NCBI RefSeq assembly: GCF_003346715.1
Contig: NZ_QQPQ01000014.1
Location: 1 to 64,000, forward strand
Direction of reading: 5' to 3'
Source of the DNA: Oceanispirochaeta sp. M1
Lineage (GTDB): Bacteria > Spirochaetota > Spirochaetia > DSM-2461
DNA: 64,000 nt
The position numbers and the translations under genes were made by a program. The notes under the pieces are model-generated. The model saw only the letters and a program-made list of their open reading frames with translations. It ran no database searches and was not told the origin of the DNA. Below, piece after piece: positions 1-8,872 of the stretch. Position 1 is the first letter of the stretch, and each line of letters opens with the position of its first letter.

Positions 1-33
1 TTAAAAAAATGATTCCGGAAATTGCTTAAAAAG

Positions 34-125
34 TGGCAACTTTAAACCGGAATGGGTGGCAACTTTCGTCCGGAATCACTGGCAACTTTGAACCGGAATG
101 GGTGGCAACTTTCATCCGGATTTTC
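34..125. repeat. Four tandem 23-bp repeats, likely end of an IS21-type element
   Basis: Four consecutive units start at 34, 57, 80 and 103. Each begins TGGCAACTTT, has three variable bases, then CCGGAAT (CCGGATT in the last unit) and three more bases, giving an exact 23-bp period. IS21-family elements carry several transposase-binding repeats of this kind at their termini, and the TGGCAACTTT...CCGGAAT pattern is, from memory, a common form of them. An inverted CCGGAAT-like word (ATTCCGG) lies at 12-18. No transposase is visible in the window, so the element body, if present, would lie to the left. It could also be a solo remnant end. The 125-261 stretch between it and recQ shows no gene. Confidence 0.55.
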
Positions 126-261
126 TAGACTGGGGAGATGTCCTTTCCATTTTATTGTAAACAAGTATCGAAAAATGGCTCCACGATCATGGTTTCGCAA
201 ACAAGCAGTTTACTTAAAACAGAAATAATAACTGGTTCTACCGGTATTACCAATAAGCAAG

Positions 262-2136
262 TTAGTTATCTTCAAGATACTTATTGATAACCGGTAAGAA
301 AAGAGGACCATAAACCTCCATTTTCTTCTCTCCAACCCCTGAAACAAGTAGAAATTCATCATTGTTTCTGGGCTTTAAGAGGGACATATCTTTAAGCGTC
401 TTATCTGAAAAAATGATATAGGGAGGAATATGATTCTCTTGAGCAATCTCGGTTCGTTTCTCTTTCAGCAGCTTTATTAGAGCTCTATCCTTGAATCCTC
501 CACGGTCCAAGAGGTCGTCTCTGGAAGGCCCTTCTGGTTCTTTTGAAGCAGAGGTTTCGCTAATGAAGAAATCAACCCTGCCATAGAGGATGTTCTGTCC
601 CAATTCTGTCATACAGAGAACATTGTATCGGTCACTATCCTGAAAAATTGCTTGTTGCCCGATTAGCTCATTGATGATACCACGCCACCATTTCTTGCTT
701 TTGTCTTTACCTACACCAAAAGTCTTTAGCTCATTATGGTTTCTGGCACGGATCTTCTCTGTATCGGCTCCCCAGACAATGTCGATGATATGATTGATAC
801 CAAACCCCTGATTGGTTCGAGCAATGGCAGAGAGAACCTTTTGAGCGTCCACAGTAGCTTCTACTTTTTCAGTGATATCATTACAGACATCACAGTTTCC
901 ACATTCTCCATTATGAACCTCTCCAAAGTATTCCAGAATCTGTTTTCTACGACATACATTGACGGTTGAAAAACGGACAAGACTGTTAAGATTTTCTTTG
1001 CATTTAACCTGTTCTTGGGGGTCTTCAATCTGGTCAATGAAGTAGTTTTGTTTCGCAATATCTCCAGTTCCAAAAAAGAGAACACAGTTAGAATCCAGGC
1101 CATCCCGTCCAGCACGTCCCGTCTCCTGGTAATAGCCTTCCATGCTCTTGGGTAGATCACCATGGACAACGTATCGGATGTTGTTCTTATTTATGCCCAT
1201 TCCAAATGCAGTAGTTGCGCATATGACATCCACTTCATCATTGTTGAATAGTTCCTGATTCCTGGTTCTTTCTTCTTTATTTAAACCTGCATGATAGTGG
1301 AGAGCTTTGATGCCACGCTTTTTCAAATGGGCTGCTGTTTTTTCTACATCCTTCCTGCTAATACGATATACAATACCTGATTCTTCTGGATGATTCTTGA
1401 TGAATGCAGATATCTGGGAGAGAACTTCTGTCTTTGGTCTGACTTGGTAATTAAGTTCTTTACGGTCAAAAGATGCCCGAACCGTGAGTGGTTTTTTAAG
1501 CTTCAACAAGCGGATAATATCATCCTGTACTTTGTTGGTCGCAGTCGCTGTAAAAGCAGCCATAGGTACATCAGGGAAGTTGTCTCGAATCTGGGATAAA
1601 AATAGATAGTCAGGTCGAAAATCATGTCCCCATTCAGAAAGGCAATGAGCCTCATCGATGGCAAAGAAAGCTACTTTGAGCTCATGCAATCTGTCGATAT
1701 AACCTTCAACAGCCAATCGTTCAGGAGATAGGTACAACAGCTTGATTTCATTTCTATAGAGTCGAGAGTAGATCTCGGATATGTCATCCTTTTTCAGGGT
1801 ACTGTTGAGGAAAGCTGCTGGAATACCTTTGGAAATGGCATCATCAACCTGGTCCTTCATTAAAGCGATAAGCGGACTGATGACGACTGTTAGTCCATCA
1901 AACATCAATCCGGGAATCTGATAACAGAGACTCTTTCCTCCACCTGTCGGCATGGAAGTAAAAACATCCTTCCCGGACATAATGGCGGTGATAACATCTA
2001 TCTGGTTATCCCTGAATGAACTGTAACCGAATACAGATTTGAGTATCTTTTTTGCTTCTTTCTTCGTTTGAATATTACTTAACAATGACCTCATGTCTCC
2101 AATTAAATAGGGATGAAGGGCCATCCCAAAGTACAT
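262..2136 (-). CDS. recQ: RecQ family ATP-dependent DNA helicase, full length
   Basis: A 3'-5' DNA helicase of recombination and fork repair. The Q-motif region FRDNQ is at residues 41-45, Walker A TGGGKS at 64-69 and DEAH at 161-164. The helicase C domain has the AFGMGI and QETGRAGRDG motifs. The zinc site is a CRR... then CGNCDVC cysteine cluster near residues 395-420. A winged-helix RQC domain and a C-terminal HRDC domain follow, so all classical parts are present at normal length (about 600-620). The start is uncertain. ATG at 2136 lies 11 nt after a TATAAT box (2148-2153) and would give a nearly leaderless message; ATG at 2094 has GGAG only 2 nt upstream. A diverged truncated paralogue lies immediately upstream on the same strand. 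Confidence 0.95.
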   Translation of the reverse strand: MYFGMALHPYLIGDMRSLLSNIQTKKEAKKILKSVFGYSSFRDNQIDVITAIMSGKDVFTSMPTGGGKSLCYQIPGLMFDGLTVVISPLIALMKDQVDDAISKGIPAAFLNSTLKKDDISEIYSRLYRNEIKLLYLSPERLAVEGYIDRLHELKVAFFAIDEAHCLSEWGHDFRPDYLFLSQIRDNFPDVPMAAFTATATNKVQDDIIRLLKLKKPLTVRASFDRKELNYQVRPKTEVLSQISAFIKNHPEESGIVYRISRKDVEKTAAHLKKRGIKALHYHAGLNKEERTRNQELFNNDEVDVICATTAFGMGINKNNIRYVVHGDLPKSMEGYYQETGRAGRDGLDSNCVLFFGTGDIAKQNYFIDQIEDPQEQVKCKENLNSLVRFSTVNVCRRKQILEYFGEVHNGECGNCDVCNDITEKVEATVDAQKVLSAIARTNQGFGINHIIDIVWGADTEKIRARNHNELKTFGVGKDKSKKWWRGIINELIGQQAIFQDSDRYNVLCMTELGQNILYGRVDFFISETSASKEPEGPSRDDLLDRGGFKDRALIKLLKEKRTEIAQENHIPPYIIFSDKTLKDMSLLKPRNNDEFLLVSGVGEKKMEVYGPLFLPVINKYLEDN

Positions 2137-2238
2137 CTAAACACTGTATTATATCATCATAAAAACTAAACCTGACTATGTTTTGACCGTGTGCCGAATC
2201 AAGCTGTAGGGTCAGTCTTTTATGTTTTACATAACTTT

Positions 2239-3111
2239 CTACCCCATGCCGAATGCGATTGTGGCACAAATTACCTGGGCATCATCGTTGTTGAACTTCT
2301 CCTGGTTCTCTGCCCGAAGGGCCTGAGATAGGCCTGCGTGGTAGGGGAGGGCTTTGATCCCCTTCCCGCTGAGATGGGCTGCTGTCTTTTCCACATCCTT
2401 CCGACTTGTTCTGTATACGATTCCCGCCTGACCCTCATGGTCTTTGATAAAGCTGTATATCTGGGGAAGAGCCTTTACTTTCCGGTCCACCCGGTAGAAG
2501 AGTTCTTTCCTGTTAAAGGAGGCACGGACCTGGAACGGTGAGTTCAGTTTGAGAATTCGGACTATATCATCTTGTACTTTTTTCGTAGCCGTAGCGGTGA
2601 ATGCGGCAATGGGAATATCCGGAAAGGCATCCCTCAGACGGGCCAGGCTAAGGTAGTCAGGGCGGAAGTCATGACCCCATTCGGAAAGACAATGAGCCTC
2701 ATCCACAGCAAAAAAATGGATAGGGAGTTCCTTCAGCTTCTCCATGTATCCATCCAGAGCCAGTCGCTCGGGGGAAATATACAGAAGCTTGAGTTCTCCG
2801 GCATAGAGCCTGGCATAGATAGCCGCTGCCTCTTTAGCCTTTAATGTACTGTTTATAAAGGCCGCTGGAATTCCTGACTCCACAGCAGCATCCACCTGAT
2901 CTTTCATAAGGGCGATAAGGGGACTGACAACAAGGGTGAGCCCTTCCATGCATAGAGCAGGTACCTGATAACAGATAGATTTACCGCCACCTGTGGGCAT
3001 GGAGGCAAATACATCTTTACCATCCAGTACAGCCTCAATGATCTCTGCCTGATTCGGTCTGAAGCTGTCGTAGCCGAAGCGGCTCTGTAATATGCTGAGG
3101 GGAGTATTCAT
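2239..3111 (-). pseudogene. Truncated RecQ paralogue (N-terminal helicase half only)
   Basis: This 290-residue frame starts MNTPLSILQSRFGYDSF and carries Walker A TGGGKS, DEAHC and the start of the second helicase domain. It stops with TAG directly after AFGMG, in the middle of a conserved helicase motif. The zinc-binding, RQC and HRDC parts and the arginine-finger motif are missing, so it cannot be a working helicase. By eye about two thirds of residues match the complete RecQ downstream, too diverged for a recent tandem duplication. About 100 bp of unrelated sequence separates the two. It may be a decaying second recQ whose 3' end was removed by a deletion or by an insertion later lost. Confidence 0.85.
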
Positions 3112-3175
3112 CGTTACTGATACTACCTGAATATCCGGCTTCCTGCATCAAGGATACATAAGGTTTTTGAAATTT

Positions 3176-4495
3176 TCAGATCAAATAATCTTCTATGGTT
3201 TCAGACAAATATTGCAGTCTCTCTGCAATGTGGCTGCTGACTGATTTAAAACGTTCTTTTTTTGATTGATTCCTATCAAAAGAGTTAAAATCAATTGGAT
3301 CTCCAGGGAGAAGAAGGGCACGACGCATCTCAGGGGTATAGCGTGTTCCGATATTACCACCTCTAAAGCGATTGACCACATCCATAATATTCAGTGCATA
3401 CTCACAATGCCTGTTGTTCAGGGGAGTATCAGAAATGTATGAAGTATGGATATATTCAAGGACATCAACAATTTGAGAGCAGCGGACATAGAGTGCGGCC
3501 TTCAGACTGTTATAGTCGGATCTGCTTTTATCCCATGGAGAATATACTGCAGGATTGCTATTTTCAGGGTACCAGGCATCCACTCCTTTGTAACGGAGCT
3601 TGAATATCCTATCCAGAACTGATCCCGATCTCCTGATATTGGCAATCTTTTCTGCTTCTTTAAGAATGGTTTCATTTAATGTGGCTATCCTCATATCCAG
3701 ATTATCAGCTTCTGCCCTGGATGGTGGAAAACTTTCTTCTAGGAGGGTCAGAGTTTTTTCTGTCATCTCTATAAGGAGGTCATAAGGATTCTGATTTCTA
3801 CCGAATTCAGGCAGTGTCAGGCCGGTCTCTTTTATCCAGCGAAGCCGAACCTTTTGTATAAGGCTCTCTTTCCTTTCTCCATAGTCATAAGCCATTGCTA
3901 CCGGAAGAAGCTGAACAGATCCATGCTCAGAAGCCCATTCGGCCATATGAATAATTCCCGGCTCCAGTTCTGCAGTCTTATGAGAGTGATAAGTCACCTG
4001 TCCTTCCGGAGCTAAAGCCATGGGGAATCGGTTCTCCTCCAGAGCCTTGCGGATATCATTGATAGATTCCCGGCAGAGTCCTCTGTTTATAACCGGAATA
4101 TGACCCAGCCTTGGAAATATCCAGGCCGCCAGTGCTCCGGCCCAGTTGGGGACATCCTTACCATAGAGAAAGAGGGCATGGGGTCTCTTCTGGAATTTAA
4201 TGCCAAGCTTGTGACCCTCAATTTCAGCTGTTTTATTCACTGCATACATCAGACTCGGTGCATCGGCCTTTTCGGAGTGACGGAAGAGTATTATCAGCCT
4301 GTTCTTCCCTTTCTGCTGGTCTTTAAGGGCTCTGCAGAAGGGGTCAGGATTGAATAGTTTTACTCCAGATATTTTTTCTCCCGTTTTCATATAAGCTTCT
4401 CTGCTAAGGTTCATTATCCCCAATGCAATGGGGCTGAAGCGGGGAGATATATATCCTTTGCTGAGGCGGGCGCTCTTTAGTTTCAGTTTCCTCAA
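3176..4495 (-). CDS. PlsC-type (LPLAT) glycerolipid acyltransferase
   Basis: The protein has 439 residues. The acyltransferase catalytic motif HX4D is at residues 73-78 (HSEKAD), the phosphate-binding INRG-type motif III at 133-139 (IPVINRG), and the EG(Q/T) motif at 164-165 (APEGQ). These are the hallmarks of 1-acylglycerol-phosphate/lysophospholipid acyltransferases, which transfer an acyl group to a lysolipid at the inner membrane. Roughly 220 C-terminal residues beyond the acyltransferase fold match no domain I recognise; the family is usually about 240 residues. Its ATG overlaps the stop of the upstream symporter gene by 4 bp (4492-4495), so the two are probably translationally coupled. 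The exact acyl acceptor cannot be read from sequence. Confidence 0.8.
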   Translation of the reverse strand: MRKLKLKSARLSKGYISPRFSPIALGIMNLSREAYMKTGEKISGVKLFNPDPFCRALKDQQKGKNRLIILFRHSEKADAPSLMYAVNKTAEIEGHKLGIKFQKRPHALFLYGKDVPNWAGALAAWIFPRLGHIPVINRGLCRESINDIRKALEENRFPMALAPEGQVTYHSHKTAELEPGIIHMAEWASEHGSVQLLPVAMAYDYGERKESLIQKVRLRWIKETGLTLPEFGRNQNPYDLLIEMTEKTLTLLEESFPPSRAEADNLDMRIATLNETILKEAEKIANIRRSGSVLDRIFKLRYKGVDAWYPENSNPAVYSPWDKSRSDYNSLKAALYVRCSQIVDVLEYIHTSYISDTPLNNRHCEYALNIMDVVNRFRGGNIGTRYTPEMRRALLLPGDPIDFNSFDRNQSKKERFKSVSSHIAERLQYLSETIEDYLI

Positions 4496-5838
4496 GCCCC
4501 TTCGGGCTCCGGGTTAAGCATATTTTCATAATACTCTCTGTTGATGGGGAAGTTCATCAAAATCAGAATTCCGGCTATGTAGAAGAGGGCCGGGAAGGGC
4601 CCGCATATCAGTTTGATTCCAAGGATGGACCTGGATGACTGTACTGCATCGGGAACATAGTCAAAAATGCTGAGGAGCCAGCCGTTTAGTGCCAGAGCCA
4701 TAGCCTGTCCTATCTTACTGCCGAAGGTCCATAGACTGGAAAATACTCCTTCTCTTCTTAAACCTCCGCTGTGAACAGAATCGTATTCGACTACATCCGG
4801 AAGGATTGAATGGGGCATCACATAGTGAGTGGAGAGTCCGATGCCTGTAGCTGTTATGATAAGAATTGCTGTTAATGCAGACCAGTTTCCTCCACTGTAT
4901 GAGAAGAGGAGAACTCCCGCTGTCACTATGAGCATTCCGATATTGTAACAGTTCTTTTTTCCCAGTCGATGTGAAAGCTTTACCCAGAGAGGAATGAAGA
5001 TAAGGCTTGTTGAAAGAAGTCCTATGAGCGCCAACTGAAAGAGAGCTTCATTGTTGAAAATGTATTTAAAGTAGTAGACCAGTGCTCCCTGTATCATGCT
5101 GGTTCCGGCAATAAACAGTGTCCATGGTATCAATGCCTGAAGGAAGACCTTCATGCCCAGTGCTTCCACATAGGTTTTTATAAAACCCTTACCCTGAACA
5201 TCCTCTTTTTTATGAACGGGTTCACGGATTGTCCAGACAGTTATGAGAGCTGTAGCCATCATAACTGCTCCCAGAGCGGAGGCAATAATACTCCATCCTT
5301 TTTGGGGGTCTGGAAAGAGTCCCAGCAGAGGCATGACTGCTCCGGCACCGACAAAGGTTCCTAATACGGCAAAGCTCATTCTATACGCTGTAAGAAGGGT
5401 CCTGTCATCATAACTTCGGCTCAATTCCGGGAGGAGGGCCGTATAGGGAATATTTACCAGAGTATAGGCAGTACTGAGAAGACAGAAGTACAGAGTTGCA
5501 AGAACAAAGAGTTTTGTCTGACTGCTTTCTCCGTCCATGGAAAAAAGCAGGTACATGCTGATAAGGGAAAGGATTGATCCTACAACCATATAGGGGCGCC
5601 GTCTTCCCCAGGGGCTGATGGTTCTGTCTGAAGCATAGCCTGTGACAGGGTCGGTAACGGCATCCCAAATCTTTCCGATCATAAGAGTTGTCCCTGCAAG
5701 AGCTGCAGAGAGTCCCAGTACATCGGTTAGAAAATAGAGTAGATAGAATCCGATAAAGGTGAAGAAAAGGTTTCCTCCGAGATCACCAACCCCGAAGCCC
5801 AGTTTAGTTTTCATTGACAGCTTTGACATAGATGTCAT
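4492..5838 (-). CDS. MFS_2 / GPH-family cation symporter (MelB/MFSD2A-like)
   Basis: A 448-residue, 12-helix transporter of the glycoside-pentoside-hexuronide family. The IWDAVTDP motif at residues 57-64 keeps the two aspartates (D59, D63) that bind the coupling cation in MelB, and a GRRRPY loop follows at about 78-83. Known members import sugars with Na+ or H+, but the eukaryotic relative MFSD2A imports lysophospholipid. Here the gene is coupled by a 4-bp overlap to a PlsC-type acyltransferase and not to a glycosidase, which favours a lipid-related substrate, though this is inference. No good ribosome-binding site precedes ATG 5838; in-frame ATGs follow at 5829 and 5814. Confidence 0.85.
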   Translation of the reverse strand: MTSMSKLSMKTKLGFGVGDLGGNLFFTFIGFYLLYFLTDVLGLSAALAGTTLMIGKIWDAVTDPVTGYASDRTISPWGRRRPYMVVGSILSLISMYLLFSMDGESSQTKLFVLATLYFCLLSTAYTLVNIPYTALLPELSRSYDDRTLLTAYRMSFAVLGTFVGAGAVMPLLGLFPDPQKGWSIIASALGAVMMATALITVWTIREPVHKKEDVQGKGFIKTYVEALGMKVFLQALIPWTLFIAGTSMIQGALVYYFKYIFNNEALFQLALIGLLSTSLIFIPLWVKLSHRLGKKNCYNIGMLIVTAGVLLFSYSGGNWSALTAILIITATGIGLSTHYVMPHSILPDVVEYDSVHSGGLRREGVFSSLWTFGSKIGQAMALALNGWLLSIFDYVPDAVQSSRSILGIKLICGPFPALFYIAGILILMNFPINREYYENMLNPEPEGA

Positions 5839-5854
5839 TGTAAATGATAAATCC

Positions 5855-5871
5855 GAATATTCATAATATTC
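5855..5871. promoter_or_regulatory. Perfect palindrome upstream of the symporter gene
   Basis: GAATATT-CAT-AATATTC gives 7-bp arms around a 3-bp centre, 17 bp upstream of the symporter ATG and inside the short gap between this gene and the FecR gene. It could be an operator for the symporter/acyltransferase operon. The AT-rich composition makes chance possible. Confidence 0.3.
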
Positions 5872-5905
5872 TTTTTAACTGAGCCTCTTTTTGAGGAGGA
5901 GAATC

Positions 5906-7498
5906 CTAAGAGTCTATCTCCTCTTCCATCCAACCCTGCTCTTCGGCAAATTGAACGAGATCTCTCATGAGTTCAGGATGTTCTTCAATATATTCATTCA
6001 CTATCAGCTCCAGTTCTTCCTGTTCTTCAGGAGTCAGAGAGAGAAAGAAATCAGCATAGATGGTAAAAAGCTTCAGTAGAGGAGGGGCCGAATTGTAGCC
6101 AAGAAGGCTGTCCACAGTTGCAGGGTCTGTGAAGATCTGAGTCTGTTTCAGCAGCTTTTCACGTGCCTTGTCACTAAGGGATTCAGGTTCTGGTTTTTTA
6201 TTCTCTTTTGCCGATACTGTCTGGTTCTCTTTGACCAATGCCATGGATTCTTTGTTTTCAATTGCCACTGCACCTTCAAGGACTGTGAGTTCTACGACTC
6301 CATCATAGCTGACAATGAAGTCCGTTCCCCGGACTTCCATGGTTGTAAGACCAGCCTGTACGGAGAACTCATCATCCTCACTATCAAGACTGGCAACCAC
6401 AGCTCTGATCTTACCGGAGGCAAGTTCAATTCTATTCTCTTCTATCATTCCTTCCTGAGCGGCAGAATGAATAATTACTTCTGAATTTTCAATAATCTTC
6501 AGTATGGATGAACCGGGAAGTACAATCTCTGCATAGGATTTTTTTGCTGTTGATAAGATGGTTCCTTCATCGAGAATGTCTCCGAAATTAAGGAGACGAT
6601 CATTTCCGTTTGATGAGGCATTCACTTCACCTTCCACATAACTCAATGTTGCTCTGGATTCTCTCTTATCCTGTGCTGCCAGCTCCTGGTAAATGATAGA
6701 TGCCTGTTCAAGGCTTCCTGTTTTAGGGGATGGCATTTTTTCAATGATAGCACTGTGTATGTCAGGAATTATGTCCTCTAACTCTGAGGCCAGCTTTTTT
6801 ATTTCTGTATTGAGTTCAGAGCTGAGGCTGACGGACACACTTATTTTTTCATCAAGAAACTGAAAGTTCTGGATGTGGCTTCCAGGGCTGATGTCTTTCA
6901 TTATGTCATCCAGGTTTACGGTGAAACTCATGGTTTCAAGATCAAATTCAGCCTCTTTTCCCTTAAGAAGGTTCTCCGTATTCAGGGATGATTTGACGGC
7001 CTGGATTTTTGTCAGCAATTTGACCGGTATGGGCATGCGTCCAATTTTTATTGACTCAAGCTGCAGTTTCAATTCTCTTGTATCGCTGAGGGATGCTGAG
7101 ATTGATGCTTCAACTGCCGCTTTTATGGTTTTCCCTTTGGAGGAGAGGGGGTTAATCAGGGCGGCACCAATAAGAAATGATAACTCATTCTTTTCTAATG
7201 TCAGATCACTTCCTGCAATCTGGAAATCTGTACTCTCTTCATTAAACAGCTGAAAACCTTTGGCTATGTTTTTCTCAAGCCAGTCTTCATGAAATATTAT
7301 ACTGGTGCTGCTTATCTCAATCCCTTCGCTGGAGACTACCGTCTTTTCGCCGGTAATTCTATTCCATCGGGCAGTGCCGGGCTGCAGCATCATCACTATG
7401 GCTACAGGGATTCCAATAATAATAAGGAGAATGATCAGGACGACAAGTCCAGCTTTTGAACGTTTCTTTGTATTACTCATTTTTGTATTGTAATTCAA
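5906..7498 (-). CDS. Membrane-anchored FecR-domain protein
   Basis: The 530-residue protein starts with a short basic stretch and one strong membrane helix at about residues 16-38, leaving the rest outside the cytoplasm. A FecR-type domain spans about residues 285-420, including the LPGSS, ASGKIRAVV and TTMEVRGTDF segments. The N-terminal 240 residues are an unrecognised extracytoplasmic region and the acidic C-terminus is about 100 residues long. FecR domains of this sort occur widely in spirochaetes without a FecI-type sigma factor, and none lies next to this gene (the ECF gene at 53.1 kb is far away). Its role is unknown; surface structural or sensory functions are possible. The start could be M7, 18 bases downstream. 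Confidence 0.8.
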   Translation of the reverse strand: MNYNTKMSNTKKRSKAGLVVLIILLIIIGIPVAIVMMLQPGTARWNRITGEKTVVSSEGIEISSTSIIFHEDWLEKNIAKGFQLFNEESTDFQIAGSDLTLEKNELSFLIGAALINPLSSKGKTIKAAVEASISASLSDTRELKLQLESIKIGRMPIPVKLLTKIQAVKSSLNTENLLKGKEAEFDLETMSFTVNLDDIMKDISPGSHIQNFQFLDEKISVSVSLSSELNTEIKKLASELEDIIPDIHSAIIEKMPSPKTGSLEQASIIYQELAAQDKRESRATLSYVEGEVNASSNGNDRLLNFGDILDEGTILSTAKKSYAEIVLPGSSILKIIENSEVIIHSAAQEGMIEENRIELASGKIRAVVASLDSEDDEFSVQAGLTTMEVRGTDFIVSYDGVVELTVLEGAVAIENKESMALVKENQTVSAKENKKPEPESLSDKAREKLLKQTQIFTDPATVDSLLGYNSAPPLLKLFTIYADFFLSLTPEEQEELELIVNEYIEEHPELMRDLVQFAEEQGWMEEEIDS

Positions 7499-7534
7499 TT
7501 ATTAGAGTAATGGAAGTTCAGTAATATTAGAAGT

Positions 7535-7560
7535 GAAAGAACAGACCGAGAGAGGTCTGT
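7535..7560 (-). terminator. Intrinsic terminator of the PAS kinase gene
   Basis: Read on the minus strand, ACAGACC-TCTCTC-GGTCTGT forms a perfect 7-bp stem (7541-7560) directly after the kinase stop codon, followed by TTCTTTC. This separates the kinase from the FecR gene downstream. Confidence 0.65.
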
Positions 7561-8712
7561 CTATCTATCCTCGATAGGCAGATAAATACTGAAGGTGGTC
7601 CCCTGGTCTTTCTTCGTTGTGAACTCGACCCGGCCACCCAGAATCTTTTCTCCAAAGAGTTTCATACCGTAGGTTCCCAGTCCTCTGCCGGTTTCAGATT
7701 TTGTACTGAAATTCCTCTGAAAGACACGAAGAGCTACTTCCTCAGGGATATGCTGGCTGTTCCATACTGAAAAATTGATGCCGTCATCTTTCAACGCCGT
7801 CGATAGACATACTTTCTCTCCGGGAGCTGATGCCTCAAAGGCATTGGTCAGCATATTTGTCAGAACCCTCAGCAGGAGTGTACTGTTTGTAAATAGGGTC
7901 CGGTTTGTCCCTTGCCTGTCTATATGGAAAATCTTACCTCTGCTGCTGGGATGGGATTCAAATAAGCCTTCAAGTGAATCACATATTTCCCGAACCGTGT
8001 ATTCATCACGTCGGGTAAGAGTTTCATAGCCCTTGTTTTCACAGAGTATTTTATGAACTGAGACCTCTTCCACCAGGCGCTTGATCACCTGATTTAAGAG
8101 CTGAGCCTCATGACTGCTGTCATTAACATTATTTTTAAGTTTCAGCATTTCCGAACTGCCCATTACCGAACCGATCACATTATTCAGGTCATGAAAGAAG
8201 GCCCGTTCCATCGCCTGCCAGCGTTCTTCAGCACTGATGTCCTGGAGAAAGAGGAGCAGAAAGCCCTTCCCTTCTATATCTATGGGGCAGGAACGGATAG
8301 AAAAACTGAGATCCAGTTTTTTTCCGTTATCATCTTTCTCTATATGGCACTTCTCTTCGGAAATATTTTTAGTTTCCAGACTGGAGATCATTGCGATTAC
8401 TGCACCGCAGCTTGAGCAGTATTTACTTGTGCCGCAGCCGCCGGGCATCTCTCTCGCATGAGGACAGTCCAGGGCTTCACCAAGACGTTGGCCAAGAATG
8501 CACTGGATGTCAGGTACTCCCAGAGTTTTCAGGAGTGTCGCATTGGCAGTGATGATCTGTCTCTTGTTGTTGAGTACGGCCAGCAGTCCGCCCACTGACG
8601 TGAGTATGGAATCGATGACTGGATTATGGGTAATCACTTCAAGATCTGTCTGAACCTTCTCGTCACTGTCCCTCAAAGCCGGTGCGAAAAAACTAGGCAG
8701 TAATTCAGTCAT
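7561..8712 (-). CDS. Soluble PAS-domain sensor histidine kinase with a four-cysteine PAS insert
   Basis: A 383-residue kinase with no membrane segment. A PAS domain at about residues 28-160 contains the ordered cysteines C83, C93, C99 and C102 in a context of GGCGTSKYCSSCG, which looks able to bind metal, an Fe-S cluster or to form disulfides. The phospho-acceptor is H174 in FFHDLNN. The ATPase domain has an N-box (NMLTNAFEAS), a GRGLGTYG lid and a normal C-terminus. No response regulator is adjacent, so it is an orphan. It is divergent from a rubredoxin-tailed protein and a ferredoxin, suggesting redox or oxygen sensing. The cysteine-rich PAS type is, from memory, common in anaerobes; its ligand is not known to me. 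Confidence 0.88.
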   Translation of the reverse strand: MTELLPSFFAPALRDSDEKVQTDLEVITHNPVIDSILTSVGGLLAVLNNKRQIITANATLLKTLGVPDIQCILGQRLGEALDCPHAREMPGGCGTSKYCSSCGAVIAMISSLETKNISEEKCHIEKDDNGKKLDLSFSIRSCPIDIEGKGFLLLFLQDISAEERWQAMERAFFHDLNNVIGSVMGSSEMLKLKNNVNDSSHEAQLLNQVIKRLVEEVSVHKILCENKGYETLTRRDEYTVREICDSLEGLFESHPSSRGKIFHIDRQGTNRTLFTNSTLLLRVLTNMLTNAFEASAPGEKVCLSTALKDDGINFSVWNSQHIPEEVALRVFQRNFSTKSETGRGLGTYGMKLFGEKILGGRVEFTTKKDQGTTFSIYLPIEDR

Positions 8713-8825
8713 TGAGGACTCCCTTTTTATATCCTTGTACTGTTTAAATAATAAGGAAAGTTATGACTATTGTAAAGAAATAATGAACAGTTAATCTCCA
8801 ATATGAGCTTCTTTTTATTCAAAAG

Positions 8826-8853
8826 CTGACGTTTGGTTTTTTTGTGCTACAAT
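8826..8853 (+). promoter_or_regulatory. Candidate promoter of the rubredoxin-like/ferredoxin operon
   Basis: CTGACG (8826-8831) and TACAAT (8848-8853) are separated by 16 bp, and a ribosome-binding AGAGG follows at 8861-8865. The -35 box is only approximate. Confidence 0.4.
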
Positions 8854-8872
8854 TTATATAAGAGGTGTGCAT

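Noticed and set aside
34-125. Possible CRISPR array
   Set aside because: The units are directly tandem with no unique spacers, and only a few variable bases occur within each; the pattern fits transposase-binding repeats.
2200-2240. GGGTCAGTCTTTTATG as a REP/RAYT-associated sequence
   Set aside because: It resembles words seen near REP transposases, but no hairpin, second copy or transposase gene is present.
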